From Moesziomyces globuligerus (Eukaryota > Basidiomycota > Ustilaginomycetes > Ustilaginales > Ustilaginaceae): a stretch of DNA of 64,000 bases. Location of the stretch: NCBI GenBank assembly GCA_030849465.1, contig JARVLF010000015.1, forward strand, positions 1,364,001 to 1,428,000. Reading direction: 5' to 3'. A program made the translations under genes and the position numbers. This document shows positions 1 to 9,314 of this stretch, in pieces. Each line of letters starts with the position of its first letter. Within the stretch, counting starts at the first letter, position 1. The notes under the pieces are model-generated. The model had not been told where the DNA came from and made no database searches. It saw only the letters and a program-made list of their open reading frames with translations.

Positions 1-3000
1 CGACATCCTGCGGGTCACCCACGTGGAATAGGAATGCCTTGTACGCTCCGTCGGTCAGCTTGACGTCCGTCGCTCCCTGCCTCGGCATCTGCCCGGGCGA
101 GAAGAAGCTGCTGAAGCCCGACGAGGTCTTCCACACCAGCACCCTTGCTTCCTCCAGGCTCATCGTCACGAGCCTCCGTCCGTCGGGACTGAAGCTCACC
201 GCATCCGCACGCCGCCGGTGGCCCTCGAGCACGTACAGCCGCGTGGCCGTCTTGAGGTCGTACATGATGACGGCGCCCTCGTGCGTGCCCACCGCCAGCC
301 TCTGCCCGGCGCCAAAGAAGCTGATGCTCGGATAGGTCGAGACCAGCTCCGAGATCATCACCGTCGCTGCATTGACCACCGCCTCGCGCATCGTCGTATG
401 CGTCGGATCTAGCGACTTGACCACCGCCTCGGCCAGCCGCGGCAAGTTGGCCACCAGCACCGCAGGTCGTTTGCGCACCATGAACGCCACCAGCCGCATC
501 GTTGCTGCACAGTGCGCCGCCGACCGTGCATGTAAGATGTCGAGCGACAGCGTCGTCATGAACAGCGGTGTGTTTTCGGCTGCAATCTGGAGTGTCGCAG
601 ACCGAGCCAACGTTCGCAGATCGCTCTCGCCACTGCTGCCCGCCGACGTCGACGTGCTGAGCGCAAACAGGCCGCGCACCACCTCGGTTGCATCCACATA
701 GTGCTGCCACATCGAGAAGCCCTGCCGACACAGCTCGATCGCCACCGCCAGCGTCTGCAGATCTTCAGCCGAGCGCATCTCGCTCCCCTTGTCCCCTACG
801 ATGGCCCGGTGAATAGTGCCGGCAATGTCCTTGAGGATGCGCGGAGACAGGCATGCGTATCGCTCCACCGCCATGCTGCCCAGCAGCGCCAGCGCACGCG
901 TCGCCAGCGTCGCCTCAGCCGCACTGATGCCTTTGCCCTCGGCCCGGCCTCGATCCGCCAGAGCCTCCGTTGTCTTCGATAAGCCGAGCAGCGGGTGCCA
1001 TTCGGAGCATACTTCGTCCAGCTCACGCTGATCCAGTCGTGCCAGAGCGCTTTGGAACATGGCCCGGGCCGCGCTTTGAAGCTCCTGGTTGCTGTCCATC
1101 CAGTACGCCACCAGCTCGTTGAGCACGATTCCGCGGAAGCCCACTCCGACCAGCATCGAGAGCTGCACGTCGTCGTTGACGAACCGTTGCAGATCCTGCG
1201 CTAGGCCAGCCAGTTCGCTGACGTTGCCCAGCACGCGCAGAAGAGCCGATGCGACCAGCAGTCGTGTCGTGGTCAGCTGTGAGCTCACCTTCCACGCCTG
1301 CTTCGCCTTTTGCGCAGCGTCCCAAGTGGTGCCCGTCCCAGCAACCAGGAGCGCATCGGAAGCGGACAGCAAGCCGACATCGAAAGCGACGCCCTTCTTT
1401 GCCACATTTTGAGCCGGCGATCTTGTGGCATCGTCCAGATTAAGCAGCGCGGCGAGCTTGGCATCGATGTCCGCGTCGATGCCGGTGGGGAAGACGATAG
1501 GAAGCAGCGGACGAACGATACTGACCGCCTTGCGCGCGGCAGGCGAGGCGAAGCTGACCGGCGAGCTGGCGTTTGGTTCGGCATCCTGCTCGGAACGCAG
1601 AGTCGCAGGTGGCTGCGATGAGGCGGCCGTTGACCTTCCGCCTTGGACTGCGGTACCTGGCGCGTTCGATTGCGGCTTCGAAGCTGTGTCGTTCCCGCGC
1701 ACCGGACGCGCAGCGGCTTCGATGGCGCGCCTGAAGTCGACGAGCAGCGTTGCAGCCGCTTCGCCGCGCGCAGCCGCGAGCTGCGAGAGGACCCCCGTCG
1801 TTCCCGAGTGCACCGGGCTGTACGGCTCGATCGACTTGACCGTCCACCAGCCCTTGCCGTCCTCGACCAGCGCTTGCGCTTGATCAGTTGCAATGCTGCG
1901 CCGCAGCTCCTGCGAGCGCAGGTCCCACACACGTGCCTTGCCGTCGTCGTACGTCAGGAGCAGCTCGTCGGCACGCACCGCCAATGAAGTCAGACGCGCG
2001 CCTCTGCCTGGCACTGTGTACAGCAGCCGGAATCCTTCGAGGAGCACGACTGTCACCGAGCTATCTGCGCAGATGCACGCGACACAGCCATGCAGACGGA
2101 TGGTGTTGTCGTCGTCTCCAAACACCACTAGCGCCTCCACAGGCGTTGTCGATACCGAAAGCCTGGCTTCAAGCTCGGGCACGGCGGGCGTAGCGCTGCT
2201 TTGAGCACTCGCCGCGGGCACTGTCCAGAACCCGACCTCTCCCTGCAAAGTTCCGCCAATGATGAGGCGTTGGCCGGAGCGGGGAGCTGTGGCAGAACGG
2301 AGCATACAGATCTCGTGATCCGCGCCAAGGCTGTTGATGGATCTGCCGTCCTTGGCGGGCGATGCGCTTGAAGCTAGGTACGAGAGTGAAAAGATGCCGA
2401 GTCCACCTGAGCGCGCCACCGCGATCCTCTCGAGGCTGAGAGGAAGGACCGCAGTGATGCGATGGTCTGGCACGTTCGGCTTAGTAGACATGTTGGCTTC
2501 GGTCGCCGTGCCAGCTGCGGCCGACAGCAGGTCCTCGATCTGATGACTCCTCAGGTCCAAAGCTGCGAGCTCGGTTGGCGGTGGCGACGCTGTCGAGTCT
2601 GTGTATGCCAACGAGAGCGGCTGCATGAGGAACAGCTTGTCGAACAGGGTGCCTGATCCGGGCAGATTCCAGGTGAGATCCAAACGCGCGGCTGTCAGGC
2701 GGCTTGAGGTGGCAAGATTCGGTACATCAAGGCTGCTCCCGTCGCCCTGCTGTACGGCGCGGGCAAGCGTGTGCGTGGCCAGGTCGAGCGTGCCAGCGCC
2801 CGCTGCCGTCCGAACGAGCAGGTATCGAGAGTCTCGGCTCGAGCCGCACACTTTGACAAAAGACTCGGCGTCAACATTTTGCGAGAGCTTCGGGTCGCCA
2901 TCACCAAGTGTCGAGACTGCGATCCTGGCCCCAGCCAGGATGACCAATCGTTCAGGCAGAAGATGTATCGTGTCCACGGGCTCCGTCAAGCTCGACAAGT

Positions 3001-5227
3001 CGCAGTGCAAGCGTGCTGCCGATTCCGCATCGGGCGTGTCTTCCAGCTCGACTGCAGCGAGCTTGACTGAGACCGAACGGCCGTTTTGATGAGCTTCCGT
3101 GGCGGCGAGTGTTGTCGCAACGAGGCGTAGCGGTTTGATGTGGAGCTTGCTCGAGGACTGGGCAAACCAAGCCAGTCCTACACGATCTTCGGTGCCAGGA
3201 AGTTTGAGCAAGCCAGGACGACTTGCCGGATGAACGTCGTCGACATCTTCATGAAGCAGAAGGCGACCGTCGGAGAGGTCAATGATGAAGATCGAGGACG
3301 AATGCGAGTCCCAGATTACAGCAAGAGGAACATTGTAGGACTGCAACATCTGGACGGCGCCGTCTAGCTGAACGCCGTGGGCGTCACGCAGCCGGGACGA
3401 GGACGTTGCCTCCTGGCCACTCAGGGCTGCACGAAGCATGGACCTCCGCATGCTCGCATCGCCGCCTTGGAAAGTTGGGCGCGGAGACGCACGAGCCGAC
3501 CCGGCGGGACTGCGAGCGAGCGGCGTGCCGATGGCTGCCGGAAGCTGCCTGCTCAGCGAGTGCATCACACTGAGCGATACCGACGAATCCTTGACCCCGA
3601 GCTCCGAAGCTTCTTGCGGGTCGACAGCAGCGGTGGTAACGTCAGACTGCCAGAGCACCGTGCCTTCCGAGACTGACCACAGCGAGACATTTCCTGCTTG
3701 TTGCACGACCAGCAAAGCGACATTGTCGAGGCGCTTGGAGGAAGAGGCACGATCTCCAGCTTCTGTGTCTCCGGTGGAAGTTGGAGCAGACGGGAGAGGG
3801 ACCAGTCGGAGCGCTACGACGCGAGATCGATCGCGGGTCAGCAGCGTCATGACCGGGCTAAATCTTCCACGAGTTGGATCGTGAAGCCAGGCGTCGGAGT
3901 CCGAGCGTGTCATAGGGAGATTCGAAGGCGGCGAGGGGTCGTTCTGGCCAGGCGTCGATGGTGATGACGCTTTTGCGGGAGTGAGCGGCGCAGGAGGGGA
4001 CGGAGAGTCGGCCTTCTCTGCCAAGTTTGGACGCCAAGAAGGCGATCGGCGATGAAGTGGCTGGGCATTCTGCGGAGGTGTCGGGGACTGGTGGTGTGGC
4101 GAAGGAGAGTGGGAGTGAGAAGCCAGGCCAAGACGCTCGATCACACCGCCGACGACGCCGTGCTGATGGTCATTGCGCTCTGCGGCGGCGATCTGGAGTT
4201 CGAGGCGATCCTCGGCACGATCTGATTGCGACCGGTCAGCGGTGTGACCTGTTGCAGTGATGTTGCTCTGGACAGATCCGGCGGGAGCGCCTTCGTCGAG
4301 CTGGACGTTGGCAGCGATGGTGGAGCTGATCGAAGCTGCGGATACGGTCGATCGTGCAGCGAGGGAGGAGTGCTCCACCGGAGAGAGTGTGGTCAGGAGC
4401 GGGCTTTGATCGCGTCCAGCAGAGGGAGGCGATCTGATGGAAGAGGTGAGCCTGATTGCCGGAGCTTCGAGATCGGGGCTGCGAAGGCGGGAGGGGTTGG
4501 AGATACTGGAAGAGCGGCGCGAAGCGAATGCACTGGAATCAGAGAGGTTGGAAGAGACAGAGGCTGAGGCTGGCAAAGCGTCTTCGGCCCCGAGCCTGAG
4601 ACCTTCTGTGCGCGATGCGGAGTCGTAGTCCTCGATGCGGCCGTATGCCCTATAGACCGAGACGGTTCCATCCTTCCTGCCGACTGCGACAACGCGTCCG
4701 AGACTGGGATCGTATCCGAAAGACGTCGAAGAGGGATCCCCCGATGGAAGGTCTATTGGAGAGAGTCCGCTGGCAGCGTACGGCGCGAACGAGACGGAAG
4801 GGTCCCACCTATCCAAGGAAGCGAAGCCGGCCAGACCGGTCGAAGGGCGAGAGAAGCAGCGACGATAGGTGTGCAATGCCGAGTTTTCGTCCCACGAGAC
4901 CGCTGCAGAAGGTGCAGCGAGCGGAGGCGCATGCAATGCCGAAGACTCGGGTGCACCAGCGGAAGGCAAGCCCCACTGGTCCAGCTCCGCTTCTATTTGG
5001 TCGACATCAAGCTCGATCTGCTGCCAAGCTGGTTTGGCGCTGCCCTGCAGACGCGACGATGTATTGGACGAAGCAACAGTATCTGAAGTTCGGGGCTGTG
5101 TGGTGGCGAGAAGAGCGCGATAGTTCGGGCGGTCGGGCTTCCACTGCCGGTTGCGCGAGCGTGCGGACGACGCCTGAGAGTCCTGGCCCAGAACGAACGG
5201 CAGCGAGAGGGGCGTCGCGGTGATCAT
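1..5227 (-). CDS. WDR7/rabconnectin-3beta-like WD40 protein, C-terminus off the left edge
   Basis: One frame stays open from an ATG at 5227 to the window edge (1,742 full codons, no stop), so the C-terminal end is missing. Residues about 165-195 form a first WD-like stretch (AVGRKDGTVSVY). Residues about 200-440 are Ser/Pro-rich. WD-like segments recur near 500-530 (GNVSLWSV), 630-690, 990-1000 (GEVGFWTV) and 1030-1110 (DDGKARVWDLR). The last visible part, about 1632-1742, has RLAVGTHEGAVIMYDL, then AVSFSPDGRRLVT, then VLVWKTSSG. This closely resembles the C-terminal WD pair of animal WDR7, which works with DMXL/Rav1 proteins in V-ATPase regulation. At 1,742 residues or more it is longer than animal WDR7 (about 1,490). 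An upstream ATG at 5235 gives only a three-codon uORF whose TGA overlaps the chosen start. The V-ATPase role is inferred from family membership only; another multi-WD scaffold remains possible. Confidence 0.78.
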   Translation of the reverse strand, partial: MITATPLSLPFVLGQDSQASSARSRNRQWKPDRPNYRALLATTQPRTSDTVASSNTSSRLQGSAKPAWQQIELDVDQIEAELDQWGLPSAGAPESSALHAPPLAAPSAAVSWDENSALHTYRRCFSRPSTGLAGFASLDRWDPSVSFAPYAASGLSPIDLPSGDPSSTSFGYDPSLGRVVAVGRKDGTVSVYRAYGRIEDYDSASRTEGLRLGAEDALPASASVSSNLSDSSAFASRRSSSISNPSRLRSPDLEAPAIRLTSSIRSPPSAGRDQSPLLTTLSPVEHSSLAARSTVSAASISSTIAANVQLDEGAPAGSVQSNITATGHTADRSQSDRAEDRLELQIAAAERNDHQHGVVGGVIERLGLASHSHSPSPHHQSPTPPQNAQPLHRRSPSWRPNLAEKADSPSPPAPLTPAKASSPSTPGQNDPSPPSNLPMTRSDSDAWLHDPTRGRFSPVMTLLTRDRSRVVALRLVPLPSAPTSTGDTEAGDRASSSKRLDNVALLVVQQAGNVSLWSVSEGTVLWQSDVTTAAVDPQEASELGVKDSSVSLSVMHSLSRQLPAAIGTPLARSPAGSARASPRPTFQGGDASMRRSMLRAALSGQEATSSSRLRDAHGVQLDGAVQMLQSYNVPLAVIWDSHSSSIFIIDLSDGRLLLHEDVDDVHPASRPGLLKLPGTEDRVGLAWFAQSSSKLHIKPLRLVATTLAATEAHQNGRSVSVKLAAVELEDTPDAESAARLHCDLSSLTEPVDTIHLLPERLVILAGARIAVSTLGDGDPKLSQNVDAESFVKVCGSSRDSRYLLVRTAAGAGTLDLATHTLARAVQQGDGSSLDVPNLATSSRLTAARLDLTWNLPGSGTLFDKLFLMQPLSLAYTDSTASPPPTELAALDLRSHQIEDLLSAAAGTATEANMSTKPNVPDHRITAVLPLSLERIAVARSGGLGIFSLSYLASSASPAKDGRSINSLGADHEICMLRSATAPRSGQRLIIGGTLQGEVGFWTVPAASAQSSATPAVPELEARLSVSTTPVEALVVFGDDDNTIRLHGCVACICADSSVTVVLLEGFRLLYTVPGRGARLTSLAVRADELLLTYDDGKARVWDLRSQELRRSIATDQAQALVEDGKGWWTVKSIEPYSPVHSGTTGVLSQLAAARGEAAATLLVDFRRAIEAAARPVRGNDTASKPQSNAPGTAVQGGRSTAASSQPPATLRSEQDAEPNASSPVSFASPAARKAVSIVRPLLPIVFPTGIDADIDAKLAALLNLDDATRSPAQNVAKKGVAFDVGLLSASDALLVAGTGTTWDAAQKAKQAWKVSSQLTTTRLLVASALLRVLGNVSELAGLAQDLQRFVNDDVQLSMLVGVGFRGIVLNELVAYWMDSNQELQSAARAMFQSALARLDQRELDEVCSEWHPLLGLSKTTEALADRGRAEGKGISAAEATLATRALALLGSMAVERYACLSPRILKDIAGTIHRAIVGDKGSEMRSAEDLQTLAVAIELCRQGFSMWQHYVDATEVVRGLFALSTSTSAGSSGESDLRTLARSATLQIAAENTPLFMTTLSLDILHARSAAHCAATMRLVAFMVRKRPAVLVANLPRLAEAVVKSLDPTHTTMREAVVNAATVMISELVSTYPSISFFGAGQRLAVGTHEGAVIMYDLKTATRLYVLEGHRRRADAVSFSPDGRRLVTMSLEEARVLVWKTSSGFSSFFSPGQMPRQGATDVKLTDGAYKAFLFHVGDPQDV

Positions 5228-5259
5228 CCTGTCATGCGGGCTCCGCGTGCACCATGTAT

Positions 5260-5277
5260 CCACAATCAAGATTGTGG
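5260..5277. repeat. Perfect 18-bp inverted repeat (8-bp arms)
   Basis: The arms are CCACAATC and GATTGTGG with a 2-bp spacer (AA). The element lies between two divergent genes, so a dimeric protein site is possible. No known factor was matched to it. Confidence 0.55.
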
Positions 5278-5563
5278 CAGCCGTTTTCGGGCCTTGTCGA
5301 GATCAGGCGGGGCGTAGCGGTAAGGGATGGCGTTTTGACAAGGCAGGGTCGTGGGGGGAATCCCGATGATGAGGCAGCAGGGTCGGGCCTTTCCGAGATC
5401 CGAGCGGTGGAGGCGTGTTGGTCTGTGCTGGCGTGTGGGGCAGAGGGATGCGGATTTACGCCGTGTTCCACCGCCTTTCAGCCTCCACCGCCAAGTCTGG
5501 AAGGGTTCCCCCGCTTCACCAGCGTTCCAGCAAGGCGCTTGGCTTTCCACCATCACCTAGCCA

Positions 5564-5580
5564 CCCCCCCCCCCCCCCCC
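5564..5580 (+). repeat. Run of 17 C directly before a start codon
   Basis: Seventeen consecutive C residues are followed by ACC and then the hydrolase ATG at 5584. The run is long enough for replication slippage or sequencing length error. Length changes would alter the frame of the upstream ATG at 5254 but not the main coding sequence. Confidence 0.85.
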
Positions 5581-5583
5581 ACC

Positions 5584-6561
5584 ATGTCGTTCTTGTCATC
5601 CTACACGAATCGACTCCAGGACGGTCGTGTCGCTCTCGCGGCAGCAGCTGGCACGGCTTCGCTCTTGTATCTCCTGTCCAACGCGCGCTTGCGGTCCACC
5701 TATCCCAAGGTGCTCAAAGCTCCCGCCAAGACACACGACCAGCCATATCCAGCCGATGTCTTCCCAAATGGCACCGATCTCAATACGCCCTACGGCGTCA
5801 TCCGCTACTACGAATTCGGCCCCGAAGACGGCAAGAAGCTGCTCCTCGTTCATGGCATTTCTACCCCCTCGCCCGCCTGGAGCCTCATCGCACCCTATCT
5901 CATCAAGGCCGGCTACCGCATCCTCTGCTTTGATCTGTTCGGACGCGGCTACTCGGACTCGCCCCAGGTGACGCACGATGCCGCGCTCTTTGTGGCGCAG
6001 ATCACCCTGCTGCTCGCCCACCTCCCGCACTGGGACAAGTTCGACCTCTGCGGCATGTCGCTAGGCGGCCCCATCGTGGCGAACTTTGCCCACTACTACC
6101 CGCACCGCGTGGATCGCCTCATCATGCTCTGCCCTGCTGGCGGCACGCCTAATGGTGACCTCCGGCCTGCGGTCAAGCTCATTCGTTCGCACCTCCTGCC
6201 CAACTGGCTGCTGCGGCGTCTGCTACCGTTCGTGCCGCTCCTCCCCACGCCACCCAAGGGGTCGCTGCCGTGGTGGCAGGCAAAGTACCACCCGGGCTAC
6301 AAGTTCAGCTTCGCATCGAGCTTGCAGGATGGACCGATCTTCAACAGCCAGGAGGTCCACCGCGCTGTGGTGCGCCAATTCGGAAACAGGCTGCGTGTCA
6401 TCTGGGGCGACAAGGACGACGTGGTGCCCATGAGCACGGCAAAGTACTTTGGCCAGATCGACCTCGCCGTCATCCCGGATGCAGGCCACTTCATCGTGCT
6501 TACACATGCAGAAGCGACGGCCCAGCACATGCTCGACTTCCTCGGCGCAGGCAAGCGCTAG
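5584..6561 (+). CDS. Alpha/beta hydrolase with N-terminal membrane anchor
   Basis: The protein has 325 residues from ATG 5584, which sits in a good context (ACCATG). Residues about 14-34 are hydrophobic and probably anchor it in a membrane. An alpha/beta-hydrolase fold follows: VHGIS forms the oxyanion-hole loop, GMSLGG carries the nucleophile Ser159, GDKDD carries the probable acid Asp278, and DAGHF carries His302. The triad order and length fit the alpha/beta-hydrolase-1 family of esterases and lipases. The substrate cannot be read from sequence. The frame is also open upstream to ATG 5254, which would add 110 residues translated through the C tract. That extension looks like leader sequence and I reject it as the main start. 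The gene converges with the MFS transporter, stop to stop 128 bp. Confidence 0.85.
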   Translation: MSFLSSYTNRLQDGRVALAAAAGTASLLYLLSNARLRSTYPKVLKAPAKTHDQPYPADVFPNGTDLNTPYGVIRYYEFGPEDGKKLLLVHGISTPSPAWSLIAPYLIKAGYRILCFDLFGRGYSDSPQVTHDAALFVAQITLLLAHLPHWDKFDLCGMSLGGPIVANFAHYYPHRVDRLIMLCPAGGTPNGDLRPAVKLIRSHLLPNWLLRRLLPFVPLLPTPPKGSLPWWQAKYHPGYKFSFASSLQDGPIFNSQEVHRAVVRQFGNRLRVIWGDKDDVVPMSTAKYFGQIDLAVIPDAGHFIVLTHAEATAQHMLDFLGAGKR

Positions 6562-6689
6562 CAGACATCCGCTTCGTCTTCGACAATACAGACAGGTTGC
6601 GAGATGATGAACGACTAGTATACAAAATGCAGATATGCGTACAATGGGAGATTCGTGCGACAAATGAGACAGCGGTGCTGGAAGGTGGT

Positions 6690-8351
6690 TTATACTTTGG
6701 CTCGCCAGAGGCCGCGGGAGAGGTGGAAGCGGACGCGCGTGATGATGATGGAACCGACGAGCGTGGTGCCCGCCGCCCAGAGCGCGAGCGCCGTGTACCT
6801 GCCGTCCATCTTGCTGACGAGCGTGGTGGAGATGACGGGTCCGACGAGCGTGCCGGGGGCGGCGATGGTCCACATCAGGCCGAGCTTGGCGCCTGCGTGC
6901 TTGGGAGAGATTTGGGCGACGCACGACGACACGGTGGCGATGCTGCCGCCCGAGGCGAGGCCGTAGGTGATGGAGAGCGCGACGACACCGGCCTTGGTGA
7001 GCGTGAGTCCTGGGATGGGCCAGAAGAGGACGAGGGCGAGGAAGGAGCTGAATCCGAAGAGCGAAAGCACGTTGAAGCGTCCGTATCGATCGGCGAGCGG
7101 TCCCGAGACGAGTCGACCGACCATGCTCGCCGCGTTCATGATGGCGACCATGTGCGTGGCCATGGAGGGGGTGAAGCCGACCTTCTTGGCGTACGATGCG
7201 ATGGTGAAGAAGGGCACGAAGAAGTTGATGAACAGAATGCCGGTGCCGACGACGAAGAGCGTGTAGGTCTGCGCATCTTCGGTCAGCAGCGTCCAGGCCT
7301 GGGACCAGGGCTGACGCATCGACTTCTGGTTTGGAGGCAGTCGCGGACGCATGAGGACGTTGCTCAGCGTCAGCAAGATGGCCAGCAGCAGCGCGGCGAT
7401 GCGCACGCCCCAGGCGAAGCCGACCTTGGGATGGTCGAAGAGCGCCTGCAGAACAAGGGGCCAGATGATGCCGCCGAAGCTGGCGGCGCCGATGATGACC
7501 GACATGGCTGTGCCCTTCCTCTTGTCAAAGTACTGGTTGACCAACGCGCATCCGGGCAGGAACAACATGCTTCCACCCAGTCCAAACGCGACACCTTGAA
7601 CCATGATGAGCTGCACGAGCGTCGAGCAGAACGAGACGCAGAGCATCGAGACAAACGTGATGACACTGCCGCAGATCACCACCCATCGACTGCCGTGATC
7701 GTCCGAGACCTTGCCGAACACAAACGAGCCTCCGAGGATCATAAAGGTCTGCAGACTGCCGATCCAGCTCACCGTCGACGAGGGCAGGTGCGCTAGCTGA
7801 TGCGAGGTGTAGTACGTCTGGAAGACGCCGTACGAGGTGAGCAGGCCGAAGTTGGTCATGATGAGCACAAAGGTGCCTGCCACCACGAGCCAGGCCTGAA
7901 GTCCACCATCCGGCGCCGGCCCGGGCTCGGACGGCAGCGGAGCCAGCGCCTTTTCGAGGTCGACTTCGAGCTTCTTGACGACCTCGCCATCGAGCTTCTC
8001 GAGCGAGGTGCGCGGTGAGTTGGCGACCAGCGTGTTGGGGCACGTGTCGATCTCGGCGAGCTTGTTGGGGTGGGCGAGCGAAGGTTGCTGCTGCTGCAAC
8101 AGACGCTGGGCGAGGCATTTTGGCGAGACGCCCCCGTGCGTCGCACGAGCCGACTTGTGCGGTGTCGCTGTGCCGGGTGCGAAGATCGAGGGGTGTGCAG
8201 CGAAAGCGATACTGTTGCGTCGGGTGGGGACGGCCGTGTTGACCGCCGTCGAGTCTTCGGACGACATGCTGGAGTGGATCGGAGACGGTGAAGATGTCGA
8301 GCAGGACGAGCATCGCTCGTCGCCAGACGACCTGGCGGAGTCCATGACCAT
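6690..8351 (-). CDS. MFS transporter, monocarboxylate-permease (MCT/MCH) type
   Basis: The protein has 553 residues, with a second ATG two codons in at 8345. An N-terminal cytoplasmic region of about 165 residues is rich in Ser and charged residues. Membrane segments begin after DGGLQAWLVV, a hallmark of fungal monocarboxylate-transporter-like MFS proteins, and continue with SYGVFQTYY. About twelve hydrophobic segments follow in two halves, and SGPLADRYGRFNVL in the second half matches the MFS inter-helix motif. A plasma-membrane or vacuolar transporter of monocarboxylates or related small molecules is the family expectation; yeast homologues of this type often have unknown substrates. There is no intron. 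It converges with the hydrolase on its 3' side and diverges from the F-box-like gene. Confidence 0.88.
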   Translation of the reverse strand: MVMDSARSSGDERCSSCSTSSPSPIHSSMSSEDSTAVNTAVPTRRNSIAFAAHPSIFAPGTATPHKSARATHGGVSPKCLAQRLLQQQQPSLAHPNKLAEIDTCPNTLVANSPRTSLEKLDGEVVKKLEVDLEKALAPLPSEPGPAPDGGLQAWLVVAGTFVLIMTNFGLLTSYGVFQTYYTSHQLAHLPSSTVSWIGSLQTFMILGGSFVFGKVSDDHGSRWVVICGSVITFVSMLCVSFCSTLVQLIMVQGVAFGLGGSMLFLPGCALVNQYFDKRKGTAMSVIIGAASFGGIIWPLVLQALFDHPKVGFAWGVRIAALLLAILLTLSNVLMRPRLPPNQKSMRQPWSQAWTLLTEDAQTYTLFVVGTGILFINFFVPFFTIASYAKKVGFTPSMATHMVAIMNAASMVGRLVSGPLADRYGRFNVLSLFGFSSFLALVLFWPIPGLTLTKAGVVALSITYGLASGGSIATVSSCVAQISPKHAGAKLGLMWTIAAPGTLVGPVISTTLVSKMDGRYTALALWAAGTTLVGSIIITRVRFHLSRGLWRAKV

Positions 8352-9314
8352 TGCGGCTGGGTGATACTACGACCAAAGCGAGTCTAGTGGAGAAAGGTAC
8401 AGGGACGTCGAGGAGATGATGGTCCAAGACCAAGATGTACGATGCTCAAGGGGCGCACAAGACCGGGATCGAGCAGCTCACACGAAGCGCTCGAGGCAAA
8501 GCGGAGGCTGGCCGCGATAGGGCCTGAAAGTCGGCGTGTTCACGACGATGCCGGATGGAACGGAGACCAGGCAGAGATTCTTCCATGCTGTACCGAATAG
8601 CAGGCACGTTCTGTCGCTGTCATCAAGGGCTGGACCGTCATGTCCGAGATGATTGCGCTATCGGGCAGGGGGACGACTCAGGACGGCCTCGTGTTCGGAG
8701 AAAAGGGAGCAGATCGCCAGGGGCAGACCAAGGGAAAATTGACCGATGGCGTTGAAAATCTTCCATGCGAGGTTCCGCCATGTGCGGCACAGGCGGTGGC
8801 GTGCGCGCGTGTGTGTGCGACAGCCGTAGGCGAGCGCTCCATCGTCTGGTACCGGACAGGACCGGAAAGAGCCCATGCAGGTCCATGCCCGAAGACGGGA
8901 GGGAGGGTACGGCTTTAGTGGCATCGCAGGGCCGCGCGATACCAGACAGCTCGCGTTTGCTTCCAAGCCCGAAGGCGAGTTTCGTGCTCGGAGAATTTGC
9001 TGCCAAGGGCTGCAGCGCCGCCCTTAGCGTGCCACGGGTATCGATGCCATCGGATTGGAAGGCAGCGGTCAAGTCGAGCCGAAGCACACCGTCAAAGCCG
9101 ACACGTCCAGCAAACAATGAAGCGCGGAGTTGGGAGAGAGATTGCGAGGGTCTAACACGACAAAACCCGGCGTTCAACCCGGGTTTCTACGAGAGATGCC
9201 TCCACTCAGGCACGGACAGGGCGGGACGTGCGGTCCTAAGTCCATCATCTTGACCGTATCGCCCACCACTGGAAGGATCAGGCCAGGTACGATGTGACCG
9301 CGCTCGGTCCGAAT
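8352..9314. promoter_or_regulatory. Divergent promoter region: MFS transporter (-) / F-box-like gene (+)
   Basis: This is 963 bp between two divergent starts. The open frames here are short and unlike known proteins, so I call no gene. The one clear structure is a hairpin with 8-bp stems at 9163-9186, about 130 bp before the F-box-like ATG. Confidence 0.5.
9163..9186. repeat. Inverted repeat/hairpin, 8-bp stem and 8-nt loop
   Basis: AAACCCGG (9163-9170) pairs with CCGGGTTT (9179-9186) around the loop CGTTCAAC. It resembles a tRNA T-arm, but no matching acceptor or anticodon arm is present, so it is listed only as a hairpin. Confidence 0.5.

Larger units (their letters stand above)
5228..5583. 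promoter_or_regulatory. Divergent promoter: WDR7-like (-) / alpha/beta hydrolase (+)
   Basis: This 356-bp spacer separates two divergent starts. It holds a perfect 18-bp inverted repeat (5260-5277) 33 bp from the WDR7-like ATG. It also holds a minus-strand mini-uORF and a 17-C tract ending three bases before the hydrolase ATG. An in-frame upstream ATG at 5254 lies only 27 bp from the opposite gene's start, so it is an unlikely translation start. Confidence 0.6.

Noticed and set aside
5254..5583. 110-residue N-terminal extension of the hydrolase
   Set aside because: It is translated through the 17-C tract, starts 27 bp from the opposite gene's ATG, and lacks family similarity.
6270..7796. 508-codon frame antisense to the hydrolase and MFS genes
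   Set aside because: It spans two clear genes on other frames, is Asp/Glu/Arg-rich without motifs, and follows from GC bias.
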